This document shows, piece by piece, positions 33,248-41,966 of a stretch of 64,000 nucleotides of DNA. The notes beneath the pieces were generated by a model. That model was not told where the DNA came from. It ran no database searches and saw nothing but the letters and a program-made list of their open reading frames with translations. This DNA comes from a bacterium (GTDB taxonomy: Bacteria > Electryoneota > RPQS01). A program made the translations under genes and the position numbers. Location: NCBI GenBank assembly GCA_016702305.1, contig JADJEH010000002.1:310001-374000 (forward strand), read 5' to 3'. Position 1 is the stretch's first letter. Each line of letters begins with the position of its first letter.

Positions 33248-33850
33248 TTACTTCTTCTTGCCCTTGGCCATTTCGGAAGCGCGCGTGATCTCGTTCATGA
33301 TGTTCTGCACGCGCTGCTGGACGGTCTGCATCTTGGTGCGGGCCGACAGATACTTAGCCTGATTGAACTCGGCAACCGCGGCGTCATAAGCGGCGCGGGC
33401 GGCCGACAGGTCGCTCTTGATGAGCTCGATGTCAGCTTTGTTGCCCTTGCCAACCGGGGCCTTCATGAGGGCGGTGTCCGCGGCGGCAATGGCAGCGGTC
33501 AGGGTCGCCTGCATGGCAGTCAGTTCATTCTTCAGACGTTCCTTTTCGGCGGCCGCAGCAGTCGCAGCGCCATTCGCCATTTCCGTAGCCTTCAACAACT
33601 GGGCCTTAGCGGCGTCGTAGTTGCGGAAAAGAGCGAACTTGCCGTCCTGCTCCTTGATGGCGGCCATCGCGGCATTCAACGTGTCACGAGCGGCGCCAAA
33701 CGCCTGCGTAGCATACTGCTCGGCTTCAGCGGTCTTGGCAGAGGTCAAGGCAGCGCTGGCGGCATCGGCTTCGGCCTTGGGCGGTTCGGCGCAGCCCGCC
33801 AGGAACAGCAGCGGGGCGATCCACAGAACAGCAAACAAAGTCTTCTTCAT
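33248..33850 (-). CDS. Alanine-rich helical lipoprotein (DUF4398-like)
   Basis: Start 33850 follows AGGAAGGA and gives the lipobox FLAGC. The 200-aa product is almost wholly helical and alanine-rich (ASAALTSAKTAEAEQYATQAFGAARDTLNAA), ending in a lysine cluster (MAKGKKK). The arm resembles the N-terminal helical part of the neighbouring lipid-anchored transpeptidase, including a shared ...RNYD-(A/S)A- motif (FALFRNYDAAKAQ here, LSVMRNYDSADSI there), so the two probably share a fold. A periplasmic spacer or peptidoglycan-associated role is inferred. Confidence 0.75.
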   Translation of the reverse strand: MKKTLFAVLWIAPLLFLAGCAEPPKAEADAASAALTSAKTAEAEQYATQAFGAARDTLNAAMAAIKEQDGKFALFRNYDAAKAQLLKATEMANGAATAAAAEKERLKNELTAMQATLTAAIAAADTALMKAPVGKGNKADIELIKSDLSAARAAYDAAVAEFNQAKYLSARTKMQTVQQRVQNIMNEITRASEMAKGKKK

Positions 33851-33983
33851 GGTGTCCTTCCTAAACCCGGTGGAGTGGATTGACACGGAGTCGTTGCGGC
33901 CGGGTAACCTTGGCGGCCCGTGGGCGACAGCTCAACACTGTTCACCAACTATCTCAAGATAACAAAATTTCGTATTCAAAGCA

Positions 33984-34607
33984 TCACCTTTTGGCAGGAA
34001 TTGCCAGCAAATGATGGCTAAACATCATACATGCCTCTTCCGCGAAGTCCGGCAGTTCGGCTTCCGGGAGCATCGAAGCACGTTTTCGAATCAACAATGA
34101 GGCCACGCCGTGCACCGCTCCCCACAATCCAAGCGCAGCGGCCTCGGTTCGAGTACCTCGCATCATGCCCATTTCCTGACACTCCGCGACGGTTTTGGCG
34201 AGCATCCGAAAGGCTCGGCGACCGTAGCGCCATTCCGCAGTCTTCAGAATCTTAGGCAGAGGCGTAAACAGCATGAACATCAGATCGTAGTACTCAGGCT
34301 CTTTCAAGGCGAAGCTCAAATATCCTTGCAACAAGGAGCTTAGGCGTTGAACCGGGTCCTTAATCTTGGCTCGATCCCGCTGCCATTCAAAGAGCTTTCG
34401 GAAGCCCTCGTTGTGCAGATCAAACAAGATCGCATCTTTATCCTTAAAATACAAGTATATCGTCGCGGGGCTATACTCGATTTTGTCGGCGATCTTGCGA
34501 ATCGAGACATTTTGAAAGCCATCTTCCGCGAACAGCTCCTTGGCTGCTTCGAGGATGCTCGAACGCATCTCTATTTTTTCGCGGAGTTTACGATCAGTGA
34601 TCGTCAC
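33984..34607 (-). CDS. TetR-family transcriptional regulator
   Basis: The 207-aa product has the TetR DNA-binding helix-turn-helix in residues about 14-60 (SILEAAKELFAEDGFQNVSIRKIADKIEYSPATIYLYFKDKDAI) and a C-terminal ligand domain (TetR_C-like, LFTPLPKILKTAEWRYGRRAF). Ligand unknown. It is transcribed away from an exported protein of unknown function, and its own promoter spacer holds an imperfect dyad (AATAAC-TT-GTTAAT), which suggests autoregulation. Confidence 0.9.
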   Translation of the reverse strand: MTITDRKLREKIEMRSSILEAAKELFAEDGFQNVSIRKIADKIEYSPATIYLYFKDKDAILFDLHNEGFRKLFEWQRDRAKIKDPVQRLSSLLQGYLSFALKEPEYYDLMFMLFTPLPKILKTAEWRYGRRAFRMLAKTVAECQEMGMMRGTRTEAAALGLWGAVHGVASLLIRKRASMLPEAELPDFAEEACMMFSHHLLAIPAKR

Positions 34608-34644
34608 GGCGTGGCTTCCTGAACAGTGTTTAGTAACGGGACGA

Positions 34645-34673
34645 AGTATACATAATTAACAAGTTATTGTCAA
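34645..34673 (-). promoter_or_regulatory. Consensus promoter and candidate operator of the TetR gene
   Basis: Minus strand TTGACA, 17-base spacer, TATACT. The spacer contains AATAACTTGTTAAT, an inverted repeat with one mismatch, placed where a bound TetR dimer would block RNA polymerase. Confidence 0.75.
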
Positions 34674-34733
34674 GATTTATGTTAATCGGCAACAGACGAG
34701 CAACTAAAGACTTAGTTATGTACCTTGTATATT

Positions 34734-35447
34734 ATGGAGCAAAGTTACGCCTCTACCCGCAGTCAGTTGGACCCCGGATTTGCCCGAAAACCGCTTTTTC
34801 GAATAATTGTATCGTTGTTCTTAGTTGTCGCTGTCTTGCTATCCGGGATGGCTAAAGTGGATGTGGCGGAGCTTGGCGGCGGCCTCACTCTTTCCGTGGT
34901 GGACGAAGCGGGCATCGAAGTTGGGTCGCTTGAAACCCGGACACTTGGTGTGGACGGTTCCCTGAAACTCGGTTACAAGTCCGGCCGCCCGGAAACCTAC
35001 GGTTCTGAATTCCAATGGTGGCAACTGGCGGAGCGGGATGACCGCCCAGGCTATCCCCGCATAGATCCGCAAAGCGGAGGGTCGGGGTTGCCGGGGGCGC
35101 GTGGCGAAGATGAAGATCCGGCCTATTACTCCGCTGTAGACTATAAGAATCCGGAATTGGCAGCGCGGATATTTGAAGGTGGAGCTTATTGGCTGCTGGA
35201 CAGACCATCGCATGACAGCGGGTTTCATTTTGAGTCCTGGCTGGTCCACCGAACGGGTCCCAAGTCCGCGCACCCTCTCCTCGGGATATCGTGGGGGATC
35301 ACGGTTCGGGCGGGCGAGGTAGTCGGCCGCCACCATCCGCAACCGATTTTGGGTCGCTCCCGGTTTGACTGGGCCGAGTCTCTGCGCATCAGCGGTTTCG
35401 GGACCGGTTGGAGCATCGCAATGGCGCACCGACCTCAGTTGCCGTAA
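34734..35447 (+). CDS. Exported or membrane-anchored protein of unknown function
   Basis: About 237 aa with one hydrophobic segment near residues 20-42 (FRIIVSLFLVVAVLLSGMA) and a soluble part without recognised motifs (FHFESWLVHRTG, LLGISWGITVRAGEVVG). No ribosome site stands out; ATG 34734 is chosen over a TTG 9 bases earlier, and an in-frame ATG at 34848 (after the hydrophobic segment) is possible. Divergent from the TetR gene, so a candidate target of that regulator. Confidence 0.5.
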   Translation: MEQSYASTRSQLDPGFARKPLFRIIVSLFLVVAVLLSGMAKVDVAELGGGLTLSVVDEAGIEVGSLETRTLGVDGSLKLGYKSGRPETYGSEFQWWQLAERDDRPGYPRIDPQSGGSGLPGARGEDEDPAYYSAVDYKNPELAARIFEGGAYWLLDRPSHDSGFHFESWLVHRTGPKSAHPLLGISWGITVRAGEVVGRHHPQPILGRSRFDWAESLRISGFGTGWSIAMAHRPQLP

Positions 35448-35568
35448 GCTCTGCGCGCTACGTGCGATCGCACGACATGAGCGACACCGGAGCCCGAGCG
35501 CCGATCTTCGGCAACGGTCCCGCACCCGACGCTAACGCCTTTCACAGATACGAATCAGAGGAGACCAG

Positions 35569-36084
35569 ATGAAGCTGCTTGCCGCGATCGGATTAATCGG
35601 CCTGATCACAATCAGCGCCCGCGCCGAACTGACCAGTCACCCGGTCACGGGCTACACGGTGACACAGAGCGTGACCGTGCCGGGTTCCGCCGAACAGACA
35701 TATGATGCGTTGACGGGCGAAATCTCGGGGTGGTGGGACCATCACTTCAGCGAGAAACCGAAAAGCCTCCGCATCGAAGCGTGGCCGGGCGGAAAGTTCG
35801 TTGAGGAATTTGACGACCAGGGGAACGGTGCATTACATGCGACGGTTATCCTGGCGCAGCGTCCGAAATTGCTGCGCATGGATGGTCCGTTGGGATTGAC
35901 GGGTCGGGCCTTGGATTGCGTAACCACGTATGAACTGACCTCCTTAGGAGACAGCACGACCGTAAAGGTCACCGTTCAACTCGATGGCCAAATTGACAGT
36001 GAATGGGCCAACGCTGTGGACGGTGTCTGGCATCATTTCTTGGTCGAGGCATTCAAACCGTTCGTGGAAAAGCAATCGAAGTGA
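35569..36084 (+). CDS. Exported SRPBCC (START/AHSA1-like) protein
   Basis: GAGGAG precedes the ATG. A signal peptide (MKLLAAIGLIGLITISARA) leads to an SRPBCC domain: VTQSVTVPGSAEQTYDALTGEISGWWDHHFSEKPKSLRIEAWPGGKFVEEFDDQ and a C-terminal helix DGVWHHFLVEAFKPFVE. Such helix-grip folds bind hydrophobic ligands. Most AHSA1-like proteins are cytoplasmic; an exported one is less common. Ligand unknown. Confidence 0.78.
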   Translation: MKLLAAIGLIGLITISARAELTSHPVTGYTVTQSVTVPGSAEQTYDALTGEISGWWDHHFSEKPKSLRIEAWPGGKFVEEFDDQGNGALHATVILAQRPKLLRMDGPLGLTGRALDCVTTYELTSLGDSTTVKVTVQLDGQIDSEWANAVDGVWHHFLVEAFKPFVEKQSK

Positions 36085-36198
36085 GAAGGTGATTCGCTGT
36101 GCCGGAGCAAGTTTGCACGGCGCGCAAACAGCGGGAGCAGACGCGCCACCCGGAGTCGGGATTTGGCGAAGCGCAGCGCGGCCTGAACCCACAAATGA

Positions 36199-36224
36199 AA
36201 AGCCGAGGCAATCACCTCGGCTTT
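36199..36224. terminator. Bidirectional terminator between convergent genes
   Basis: AAAGCCGAGG / CCTCGGCTTT with a 6-nt loop, A-run on one side and ctttctta on the other; serves the SRPBCC gene and the leftward PNGase F-like gene. Confidence 0.85.
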
Positions 36225-36270
36225 CTTATCTTCGCCGCGAACGCGCGGGGATAAAGGGGGCAGATGCCGG

Positions 36271-37605
36271 CTACTTCAGCAGCAGCATCTTATTGGTGAA
36301 GAGCTGACCAGCCGTTTCGAGCTGTGTGAAGTACACTCCGCTTGCTAACTTCGACCCGTCAAAGCGCAGTTTATGCTGTCCCCGTTCGATCTCACGGTTC
36401 AGCAGCTCTGCCACCTCGCGGCCCTGCACATCGAACACGCGCACTCGCGCGACACCCTTTTGGGCCACTGAAAAAGAAATGGTGGTCTCGGGATTGAACG
36501 GATTGGGATAGTTCTGATGCAGGACTGCCGCGTCGGGCAGTTCAGGCCGCGCGGGGGGCGCGTCAACCGTCTGTGTCGTCCAGAAAATCACTTGGCCGCT
36601 GGTGACATAATATGGTTCGGTGTGGCCGTTCGAGTTGTAGTTGCAATCGGCGCACGTCTGCCCGGGAACGCATTCAGGATTGCTCGGACGGCACAGATTC
36701 TCGAAATTCTCGACCGTGGGCCAGACATCAATGGTCTGTCCCGGCGTGACCTCGATAAACGGCACATCCCACGGATAAACGCGGTCGCCCGGACACCATC
36801 CGGCGCGGTTGAATTGCCACGTGCCGCCCTGCGGGCTGCACGGATTCGTCGCGCAGTCATTGCGCCACAGCAGGTGTTCATAGTGATCAAGGCCGATCCA
36901 GACGCCGTGGTTCTTCTGCGAGAATTCGGCGGCATTGTGGGTGTTTCCCTGCCCGTGGCCGGTCGTCCAGATCCGCACCGTCGCAAACTCCGCCTGCGGC
37001 GGCACGGGAACAAACGACATGTCGAGGTGGTCGTCCACGGGATTGGACGGATCGCCGTAGACGAGGTACCCGATATCCCAGAGCTTTTCCACGGCTATCG
37101 GCGTCAGCGGCAATGGATTCTCGATGAAATAGAATGTACAAGTCACCAGCCATCCCTGATTTCCGCCGACCCAAGTGTCCACCATGCTGTGCAGCGTGAC
37201 CTCGCCGCGGAGGATGGACTGATATTCCAGCATATCAAACCGCCAGTCGCAATGTCCGGGGCGGCCGCTGCCGGTAATATCGTAGGGTGTGACCACTCGC
37301 GCGATTTCGAGTTCTTCGTGGGTGCTGTCCGTCAGCGGGCGCTGGACCCACAGCCGGGCTGTCCGATCCCACGGATCGCAATCGCCGCCGGGAGGACCCG
37401 GGCAGTCTAGGCGATATACCATATACACTTCGGAGTACTGGACCTGCCAGTCCGGGAAGGTAAACGTCTCAATATTGTCGCGTTCGCCAGCCCCAAAATT
37501 ATGGAGCTCTTGGGCAAAGGTGATGACGACGGTAGTGTCGCCGGGATCGGCTGCGACGGGGCTAATCAGCCCGACGGCCAGCAAGAGGAGTAGAATCAAA
37601 GGCAT
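36271..37605 (-). CDS. Secreted peptide-N-glycosidase F-like protein with type IX-style sorting domain
   Basis: The start at 37605 has GGAG 6 bases upstream; two earlier in-frame ATGs overlap or precede that site. Signal peptide MPLILLLLLAVGLISPVAA. Residues about 30-340 match the two-domain PNGase F layout: CDPWDRTARLWV, VTPYDITGSGRPGHCDWRFDM, a second jelly roll with IWTTGHGQGNTHNAAEF, and WRNDCATNPCSPQGGTWQFNRAGWCPGDRVYPWDV. A sorting domain (LHQNYPNPFNPETTISF to KMLLLK, about 361-444) follows. Activity on N-glycans is plausible but catalytic residues were not aligned. Confidence 0.75.
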   Translation of the reverse strand: MPLILLLLLAVGLISPVAADPGDTTVVITFAQELHNFGAGERDNIETFTFPDWQVQYSEVYMVYRLDCPGPPGGDCDPWDRTARLWVQRPLTDSTHEELEIARVVTPYDITGSGRPGHCDWRFDMLEYQSILRGEVTLHSMVDTWVGGNQGWLVTCTFYFIENPLPLTPIAVEKLWDIGYLVYGDPSNPVDDHLDMSFVPVPPQAEFATVRIWTTGHGQGNTHNAAEFSQKNHGVWIGLDHYEHLLWRNDCATNPCSPQGGTWQFNRAGWCPGDRVYPWDVPFIEVTPGQTIDVWPTVENFENLCRPSNPECVPGQTCADCNYNSNGHTEPYYVTSGQVIFWTTQTVDAPPARPELPDAAVLHQNYPNPFNPETTISFSVAQKGVARVRVFDVQGREVAELLNREIERGQHKLRFDGSKLASGVYFTQLETAGQLFTNKMLLLK

Positions 37606-37761
37606 AAACATCTCCGTACAGGTATCCTGCAATGTAGGCAAAGGGAATCAGCAAAACAACTCCTGAAGGGGGATTTTGATGAGGACTGAAGAACCGTTGC
37701 GTCTCGTCCGGCGAGTTCGTAAATTGTGGTTTACCAACTCGAATCAAGAGGAGCAAGAAGA

Positions 37762-38337
37762 ATGAAGACAATGGGAGCATTGTTCCTGGCTTTGGCGCTG
37801 GCGCTGCCAGCCTGGGCGACCTACCCGCTCGGGGTCGGGGTACATGGAGGATTTGATTTTCCGGTGATCCAGCAAGATGTGGGCGAAGGCCCGGTGTTTG
37901 GAGTGTCGGTGCGCGGCAATATCGTTGGCCCGTTGCATGGCCAGTTGATTTTCCGCAGCACGTCGCAGGCGGATGTGGAAGAAGATATCGATTTTCCGGG
38001 TGAGCCGACGCTCACAATTCCCGGCGGGACGCTGACCGGTTTTGGATTGAACCTGCTGGTGGCCAAGAAGGACCCGGCACCGGTTTGGCCGTACCTGATG
38101 CTGGGTGTGTCGAGCAACAGCTTGGCACCGGGCGCGAGCTATAAGGAAGACGAGTCGTTGACGGGTATGAGTGGCGGTTTTGGTCTGGGCTTCAACCTCT
38201 ACCAGCGCAAGGTCTACTTGGACTTCAACACGGCGCTGTTGGTCATGCCGTTCCATGACGATAAGGCCTCACGCAAGAACTGGCAGACGCTGCTGGGCGT
38301 GCAGTATTTCATCCCGATCAAGGGCAAGTCTAACTAA
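37762..38337 (+). CDS. Small outer-membrane beta-barrel protein
   Basis: Start 37762 follows AAGAGGAG and gives the signal peptide MKTMGALFLALALALPAWA. The mature 172 residues show the alternation and glycine content of an eight-stranded barrel (YPLGVGVHGGFDFPV, GPVFGVSVRGNIVG, MSGGFGLGFNLYQRKVYLDFN, WQTLLGVQYFIPI). Function unknown. It precedes a lipoprotein gene by 20 bases. Confidence 0.7.
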   Translation: MKTMGALFLALALALPAWATYPLGVGVHGGFDFPVIQQDVGEGPVFGVSVRGNIVGPLHGQLIFRSTSQADVEEDIDFPGEPTLTIPGGTLTGFGLNLLVAKKDPAPVWPYLMLGVSSNSLAPGASYKEDESLTGMSGGFGLGFNLYQRKVYLDFNTALLVMPFHDDKASRKNWQTLLGVQYFIPIKGKSN

Positions 38338-38357
38338 GCGCGGGTAAGGAGAACACC

Positions 38358-38927
38358 ATGAAGAAAACAATACTTATTCTGGCCGCGCTGCTTATGATGA
38401 TCGTGAGCGGCTGTGGCTTGACATCGGGAACAGCGTTCGTTTCGCAGGAAGTGGACGGCACGATTACCACGAATACCGGTGACGGCATGCGTGGCGGCGG
38501 CGGCGCCTTGGATTCGCAAATGGAAGGCGTGCTTGTAGACTTGACCGACAACAGTGATTGGTCAGACTTCACTATTGAAGGTGTGGAAGACGGTTGCATC
38601 AGCGTAACCGCCCAGAACCATCTGGCCACGCCGGTTTCGGGCGAGATTTGGATTGTGCTGGATACGGATTTTGATCCGGCGGGCGATCCTAACGCCGTGC
38701 GCAACAATGCGACTGCCTTCAAGGTTTTTGAAGGGCTCGCGTTAGCTGGCAGCGAGACCAAGCTGTTCACATGCGCCGAAACGATTGAGATGCTGCAAAA
38801 CACGGATCTCTTGGTAGAGGCAGTTCGCGACGGTCGCTTCCAGGCTTTCGGCCTTGGCAATGAAGATGCCTACCATTTCACCCTGACCGGTGTGGTGTTC
38901 GGCTTCCACATTACAGGCAGCATTTAA
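38358..38927 (+). CDS. Lipoprotein of unknown function
   Basis: AAGGAG site and lipobox (MKKTILILAALLMMIVSGC). The 189-aa product contains beta-rich sequence with IWIVLDTDFDPAGDP and TLTGVVFGFHITGSI, no recognised domain. Two cysteines besides the lipobox (DGCIS, LFTCAE) could form a disulfide. Last gene before a terminator, in operon with the small barrel. Confidence 0.7.
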   Translation: MKKTILILAALLMMIVSGCGLTSGTAFVSQEVDGTITTNTGDGMRGGGGALDSQMEGVLVDLTDNSDWSDFTIEGVEDGCISVTAQNHLATPVSGEIWIVLDTDFDPAGDPNAVRNNATAFKVFEGLALAGSETKLFTCAETIEMLQNTDLLVEAVRDGRFQAFGLGNEDAYHFTLTGVVFGFHITGSI

Positions 38928-38949
38928 GACTCGCCATCGCGATGGATTT

Positions 38950-38983
38950 GCGCCCGCCGAGACCCCTCGGCGGGCGCTTCTTT
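38950..38983 (+). terminator. Terminator after the lipoprotein gene
   Basis: Perfect 12-bp stem GCGCCCGCCGAG / CTCGGCGGGCGC, ACCC loop, then ttctttt. Confidence 0.9.
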
Positions 38984-39141
38984 TCGTGGGAACTTGGGGG
39001 TGAGATTCGCGAGTTGTGGATTGTGGGTAGCTAAGAGGCTGTTAATACAGGCCGACCGAGGAGCGTGGACTCTTCGGATATTTGCCACGACTTTCGTTGT
39101 AAGCCGTTGAATTGTAATGGATTTGGGGTGAAAGACCCGGC

Positions 39142-39170
39142 TTGACAATCGGAGCGGTAGTGCTTATCTT
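39142..39170 (+). promoter_or_regulatory. Promoter of the hrcA-grpE-dnaJ operon
   Basis: TTGACA, 17-base spacer, TATCTT, about 25 bases before the hrcA ATG. The spacer ends in TAGTGCT, similar to one half of CIRCE (GAGTGCTAA), but the opposite half-site is not present. Confidence 0.7.
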
Positions 39171-39194
39171 ATTGGATTCTATTCTTCCCGACGC

Positions 39195-40238
39195 ATGTCT
39201 GCTCCGAACCCAATCCCCGAACTAAACGAGCGCGAGCGCCTGATCCTGCGGGCGATTGTGCAGCACTTCATCCTCACGGCCAATCCTGTGGGGTCGCGGC
39301 ACATTGCCCGGAAGTTTGGGATTAACCTCTCGCCGGCAACGATCCGCAATGTAATGGCCGATCTCGAAGATATGGGGCTGTTGAGCCATCCGCATACGTC
39401 GGCAGGACGGATGCCGTCAGACCTGGGCTATCGGTTGTATGTGAATGACCTAATGGACCTCGGCGAACTGCCAAGCATGCAGCGCGAGCAGATCGAGCGC
39501 GAATTGGAGTCTGTTCCGGCAGAGCTCGAAAATGTCCTTGATGCGACGACACGGGTGCTGGCGTCGGCTTCGCAGCTTCTGGGCATCGTGGTGATCCCTG
39601 AGCTACAGCAGGCCGTTCTGAAGCAAATCGAGTTGGCGCGCCTGGCCGAGCGGCGCGTGCTGGTGATCATATCGCTTGCAGGCGGGCCGATGAAGTCCAT
39701 CATGCTCGAACTTGAACAAGAGATGACCGAGCTCTCCGTGCGTGAAGTCAGCGGCGCATTGAATCGTCGTTTGGCGGGGCTGACGCTGGGGCAGATTCGT
39801 GATCAAATTGCCGAGCGCATTCAGAACTTGAACGAAACGCCGCAGAGTCTGATTCGGTTGTTTGTAGAGTCGGCGGACGACCTGTTCAACTTCACTCCGG
39901 GAGTGGATCACGTTAAGATCGGCGGGCGGGCGCAGGTGATCACTCAGCCAGAGTTCTCCACTCCGGGATCCATGCGCGGGATTATCGAGTTGGTTGAAGA
40001 CAAGGACATCATAATCCACCTCCTCCAAAACGCCGAATCGAAAGCACCGTTCACGATCACGATTGGCCGCGAGAATGCAGACAGCCGCGCGAAGGATCTG
40101 TCGGTCATTGCGGCGGATTACCAGACGGGTTCAAGCGGCGGGCGGCTGGGCGTGATCGGACCGACGCGCATGGACTATCCGCGGCTGGCCAGACTGTTGG
40201 AATACACGGCGCACGTCGTGTCGAAACGATTGTCGTAG
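39195..40238 (+). CDS. hrcA: Heat-inducible transcription repressor HrcA
   Basis: The 347-aa protein has the winged helix at residues about 12-75 (LNERERLILRAIVQHFILTANPVGSRHIARKFGINLSPATIRNVMADLEDMGLLSHPHTSAGRMPSDLGYRLYV), the family hallmark, and the C-terminal GAF-like part ending in GVIGPTRMDYPRLARLLEYTA. HrcA normally binds CIRCE and represses groE and dnaK operons, with GroEL as feedback sensor. A full CIRCE element is not seen here, so autoregulation is uncertain. Confidence 0.95.
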   Translation: MSAPNPIPELNERERLILRAIVQHFILTANPVGSRHIARKFGINLSPATIRNVMADLEDMGLLSHPHTSAGRMPSDLGYRLYVNDLMDLGELPSMQREQIERELESVPAELENVLDATTRVLASASQLLGIVVIPELQQAVLKQIELARLAERRVLVIISLAGGPMKSIMLELEQEMTELSVREVSGALNRRLAGLTLGQIRDQIAERIQNLNETPQSLIRLFVESADDLFNFTPGVDHVKIGGRAQVITQPEFSTPGSMRGIIELVEDKDIIIHLLQNAESKAPFTITIGRENADSRAKDLSVIAADYQTGSSGGRLGVIGPTRMDYPRLARLLEYTAHVVSKRLS

Positions 40239-40253
40239 ATTAACTGAGCATAG

Positions 40254-40811
40254 ATGAACGAGAACGAGAAATTGAACACTGAGACACTGGCGGCGGAGCA
40301 GTCTGCCGCAGGGCCGTCACCCTCTGATCTGGAAATCGCTCAAGCGGAGGCCGCGCAGTGGCGGGACAAGTACGTGCGGACGCTGGCCGAGTTTGACAAT
40401 TTTCGCAAGCGCTCGCGGGCGGAGCTGGAAAATGTACGCGAGAGTGTCAGCGAAGGCATGCTGCTTAATTTACTGGCCGTGTTTGACGACATGCAGCGGA
40501 TGCTGGAAACACCGGCCGCTGATGAAGGCGCTTCGCGGCGCGCGATGGAGTTGATTCACCAGAAGTTTAAGAACTTTCTCGATTCGCGCGGCATCGCTCG
40601 GCTTGACTGCCGCGGCAAGGAGTTCAATCCGGAGCATCATGATGCGATCTTGATGCAGCCGCGCGCGGGCTTCCCGGCGGGTGTGGTACTGGAGGAAGTG
40701 ACGCCGGGTTACAAACTCGGCGAGCGCGTCATTCGCCATGCGCAAGTCATAGTATCAAGTGAAGCGGAATCTGAAGCGGATGCTGATTCAACGGGGGCGG
40801 AACAGGCGTAA
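40254..40811 (+). CDS. grpE: Nucleotide exchange factor GrpE
   Basis: Releases ADP from DnaK. The 185-aa product has the long N-terminal helix (QWRDKYVRTLAEFDNFRKRSRAELENV) and the C-terminal beta-domain signature VLEEVTPGYKLGERVIRHAQVIVS. Sits 15 bases after hrcA and touches dnaJ directly. Confidence 0.95.
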   Translation: MNENEKLNTETLAAEQSAAGPSPSDLEIAQAEAAQWRDKYVRTLAEFDNFRKRSRAELENVRESVSEGMLLNLLAVFDDMQRMLETPAADEGASRRAMELIHQKFKNFLDSRGIARLDCRGKEFNPEHHDAILMQPRAGFPAGVVLEEVTPGYKLGERVIRHAQVIVSSEAESEADADSTGAEQA

Positions 40812-41966
40812 ATGGCGAAGCGAGACTATTACGAAGTGCTGGCGGTGAATCGCGGCGCGAGTCAGGACGAGGTCAAGAAGGCGTATCGCAAGTTAGCGAT
40901 GCAGTACCATCCGGATCGCAACAAGGGTGACGCAGCGGCGGAGGAGAAGTTCAAAGAGGTGGGCGAGGCCTACGCAGTGTTGTCGGATCCGCAGAAGCGC
41001 GCGCAGTATGATCGTTTCGGCCACGTCGCTCCGGGCGCGGGTATGGGCGGCGGAGGGCCGCGGCCCGGTCAGGGTGGATTTGAGTTTGATCTCTCGGACG
41101 CGCTTCGCCAGTTCATGGAGGGCGGCATGTTCGGCGACCTGTTTGGTCAGCAGCGCGGACGCGGCGGCTCCACCCGCGTGCGCGGCAACGACATGCAGAT
41201 GAAACTCGGGCTGACGCTTGAGGAGATTTCCGAAGGCGTGCGCAAGACGATCAAGGTCAAGCGCCTGCGGCCATGCACGACGTGCAAGGGAACGGGCTCG
41301 GCGGCGGGCAGTCAGCCGCAGGAATGTCCGACGTGTCGGGGCCAAGGTCAGGTGCGACAGGTATCACGCACGATTCTGGGTCAGTTTGTCAATATCCAAA
41401 CGTGCCCGCAGTGCCACGGTGACGGCAAGATTGTCTCGAATCCGTGCAAGACGTGCGACGGTGAAGGCCGCACGCGCGTCGAAGATACGATCCATGTGGA
41501 CATTCCGGCGGGTGTGGCGAGCGGGCAATACGTCACGTTGCGTGGCGAAGGTCACGGCGGGCCGCGCAATGGCCCGGCCGGGGATATTATTGTGCTCATC
41601 GAAGAAAAGGAGCACGAGTATTTTGAGCGCGACGGCGACAACATCATCTATCGTTTGAGTGTTTCGATTCCGCAGCTCCTGCTGGGAGCGAGCGTCGAAG
41701 TGCCGACTCTATCGGGTAAGGCGCAGTTGAAGATTGAACCGGGCATGACGCCCGGTAAATTGCTGCGGATGCGCGGCAAGGGTCTGCCGTCGCTGAATGG
41801 CTACGGTCGCGGCGATCAACTTGTGGAAATAGATTTGGTCGTTCCGAAGAAGCTGTCGTCCGCCGAGCGTGAGATGGTGGAGAAGCTCGCCAAGAGCGAC
41901 AACTTCAAGGTTTTGACGGATGAGAAGGGCTTCTTCGAGCGTGTCAAGGAAGCGCTGGGCTCATGA
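40812..41966 (+). CDS. dnaJ: Chaperone DnaJ
   Basis: Hsp40 co-chaperone that stimulates DnaK. The 384-aa protein has the J domain (YYEVLAVNRGASQDEVKKAYRKLAMQYHPDRNKG, with HPD), a Gly-rich linker, four zinc repeats (CTTCKGTG, CPTCRGQG, CPQCHGDG, CKTCDGEG) and the C-terminal substrate domains. It follows grpE without spacing; dnaK, often between them, is absent from the window. Confidence 0.97.
   Translation: MAKRDYYEVLAVNRGASQDEVKKAYRKLAMQYHPDRNKGDAAAEEKFKEVGEAYAVLSDPQKRAQYDRFGHVAPGAGMGGGGPRPGQGGFEFDLSDALRQFMEGGMFGDLFGQQRGRGGSTRVRGNDMQMKLGLTLEEISEGVRKTIKVKRLRPCTTCKGTGSAAGSQPQECPTCRGQGQVRQVSRTILGQFVNIQTCPQCHGDGKIVSNPCKTCDGEGRTRVEDTIHVDIPAGVASGQYVTLRGEGHGGPRNGPAGDIIVLIEEKEHEYFERDGDNIIYRLSVSIPQLLLGASVEVPTLSGKAQLKIEPGMTPGKLLRMRGKGLPSLNGYGRGDQLVEIDLVVPKKLSSAEREMVEKLAKSDNFKVLTDEKGFFERVKEALGS

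Noticed and set aside
39100..39194. CIRCE operator upstream of hrcA
   Set aside because: Only one half-like sequence (TAGTGCT); the partner TTAGCACTC at nine bases distance is absent.
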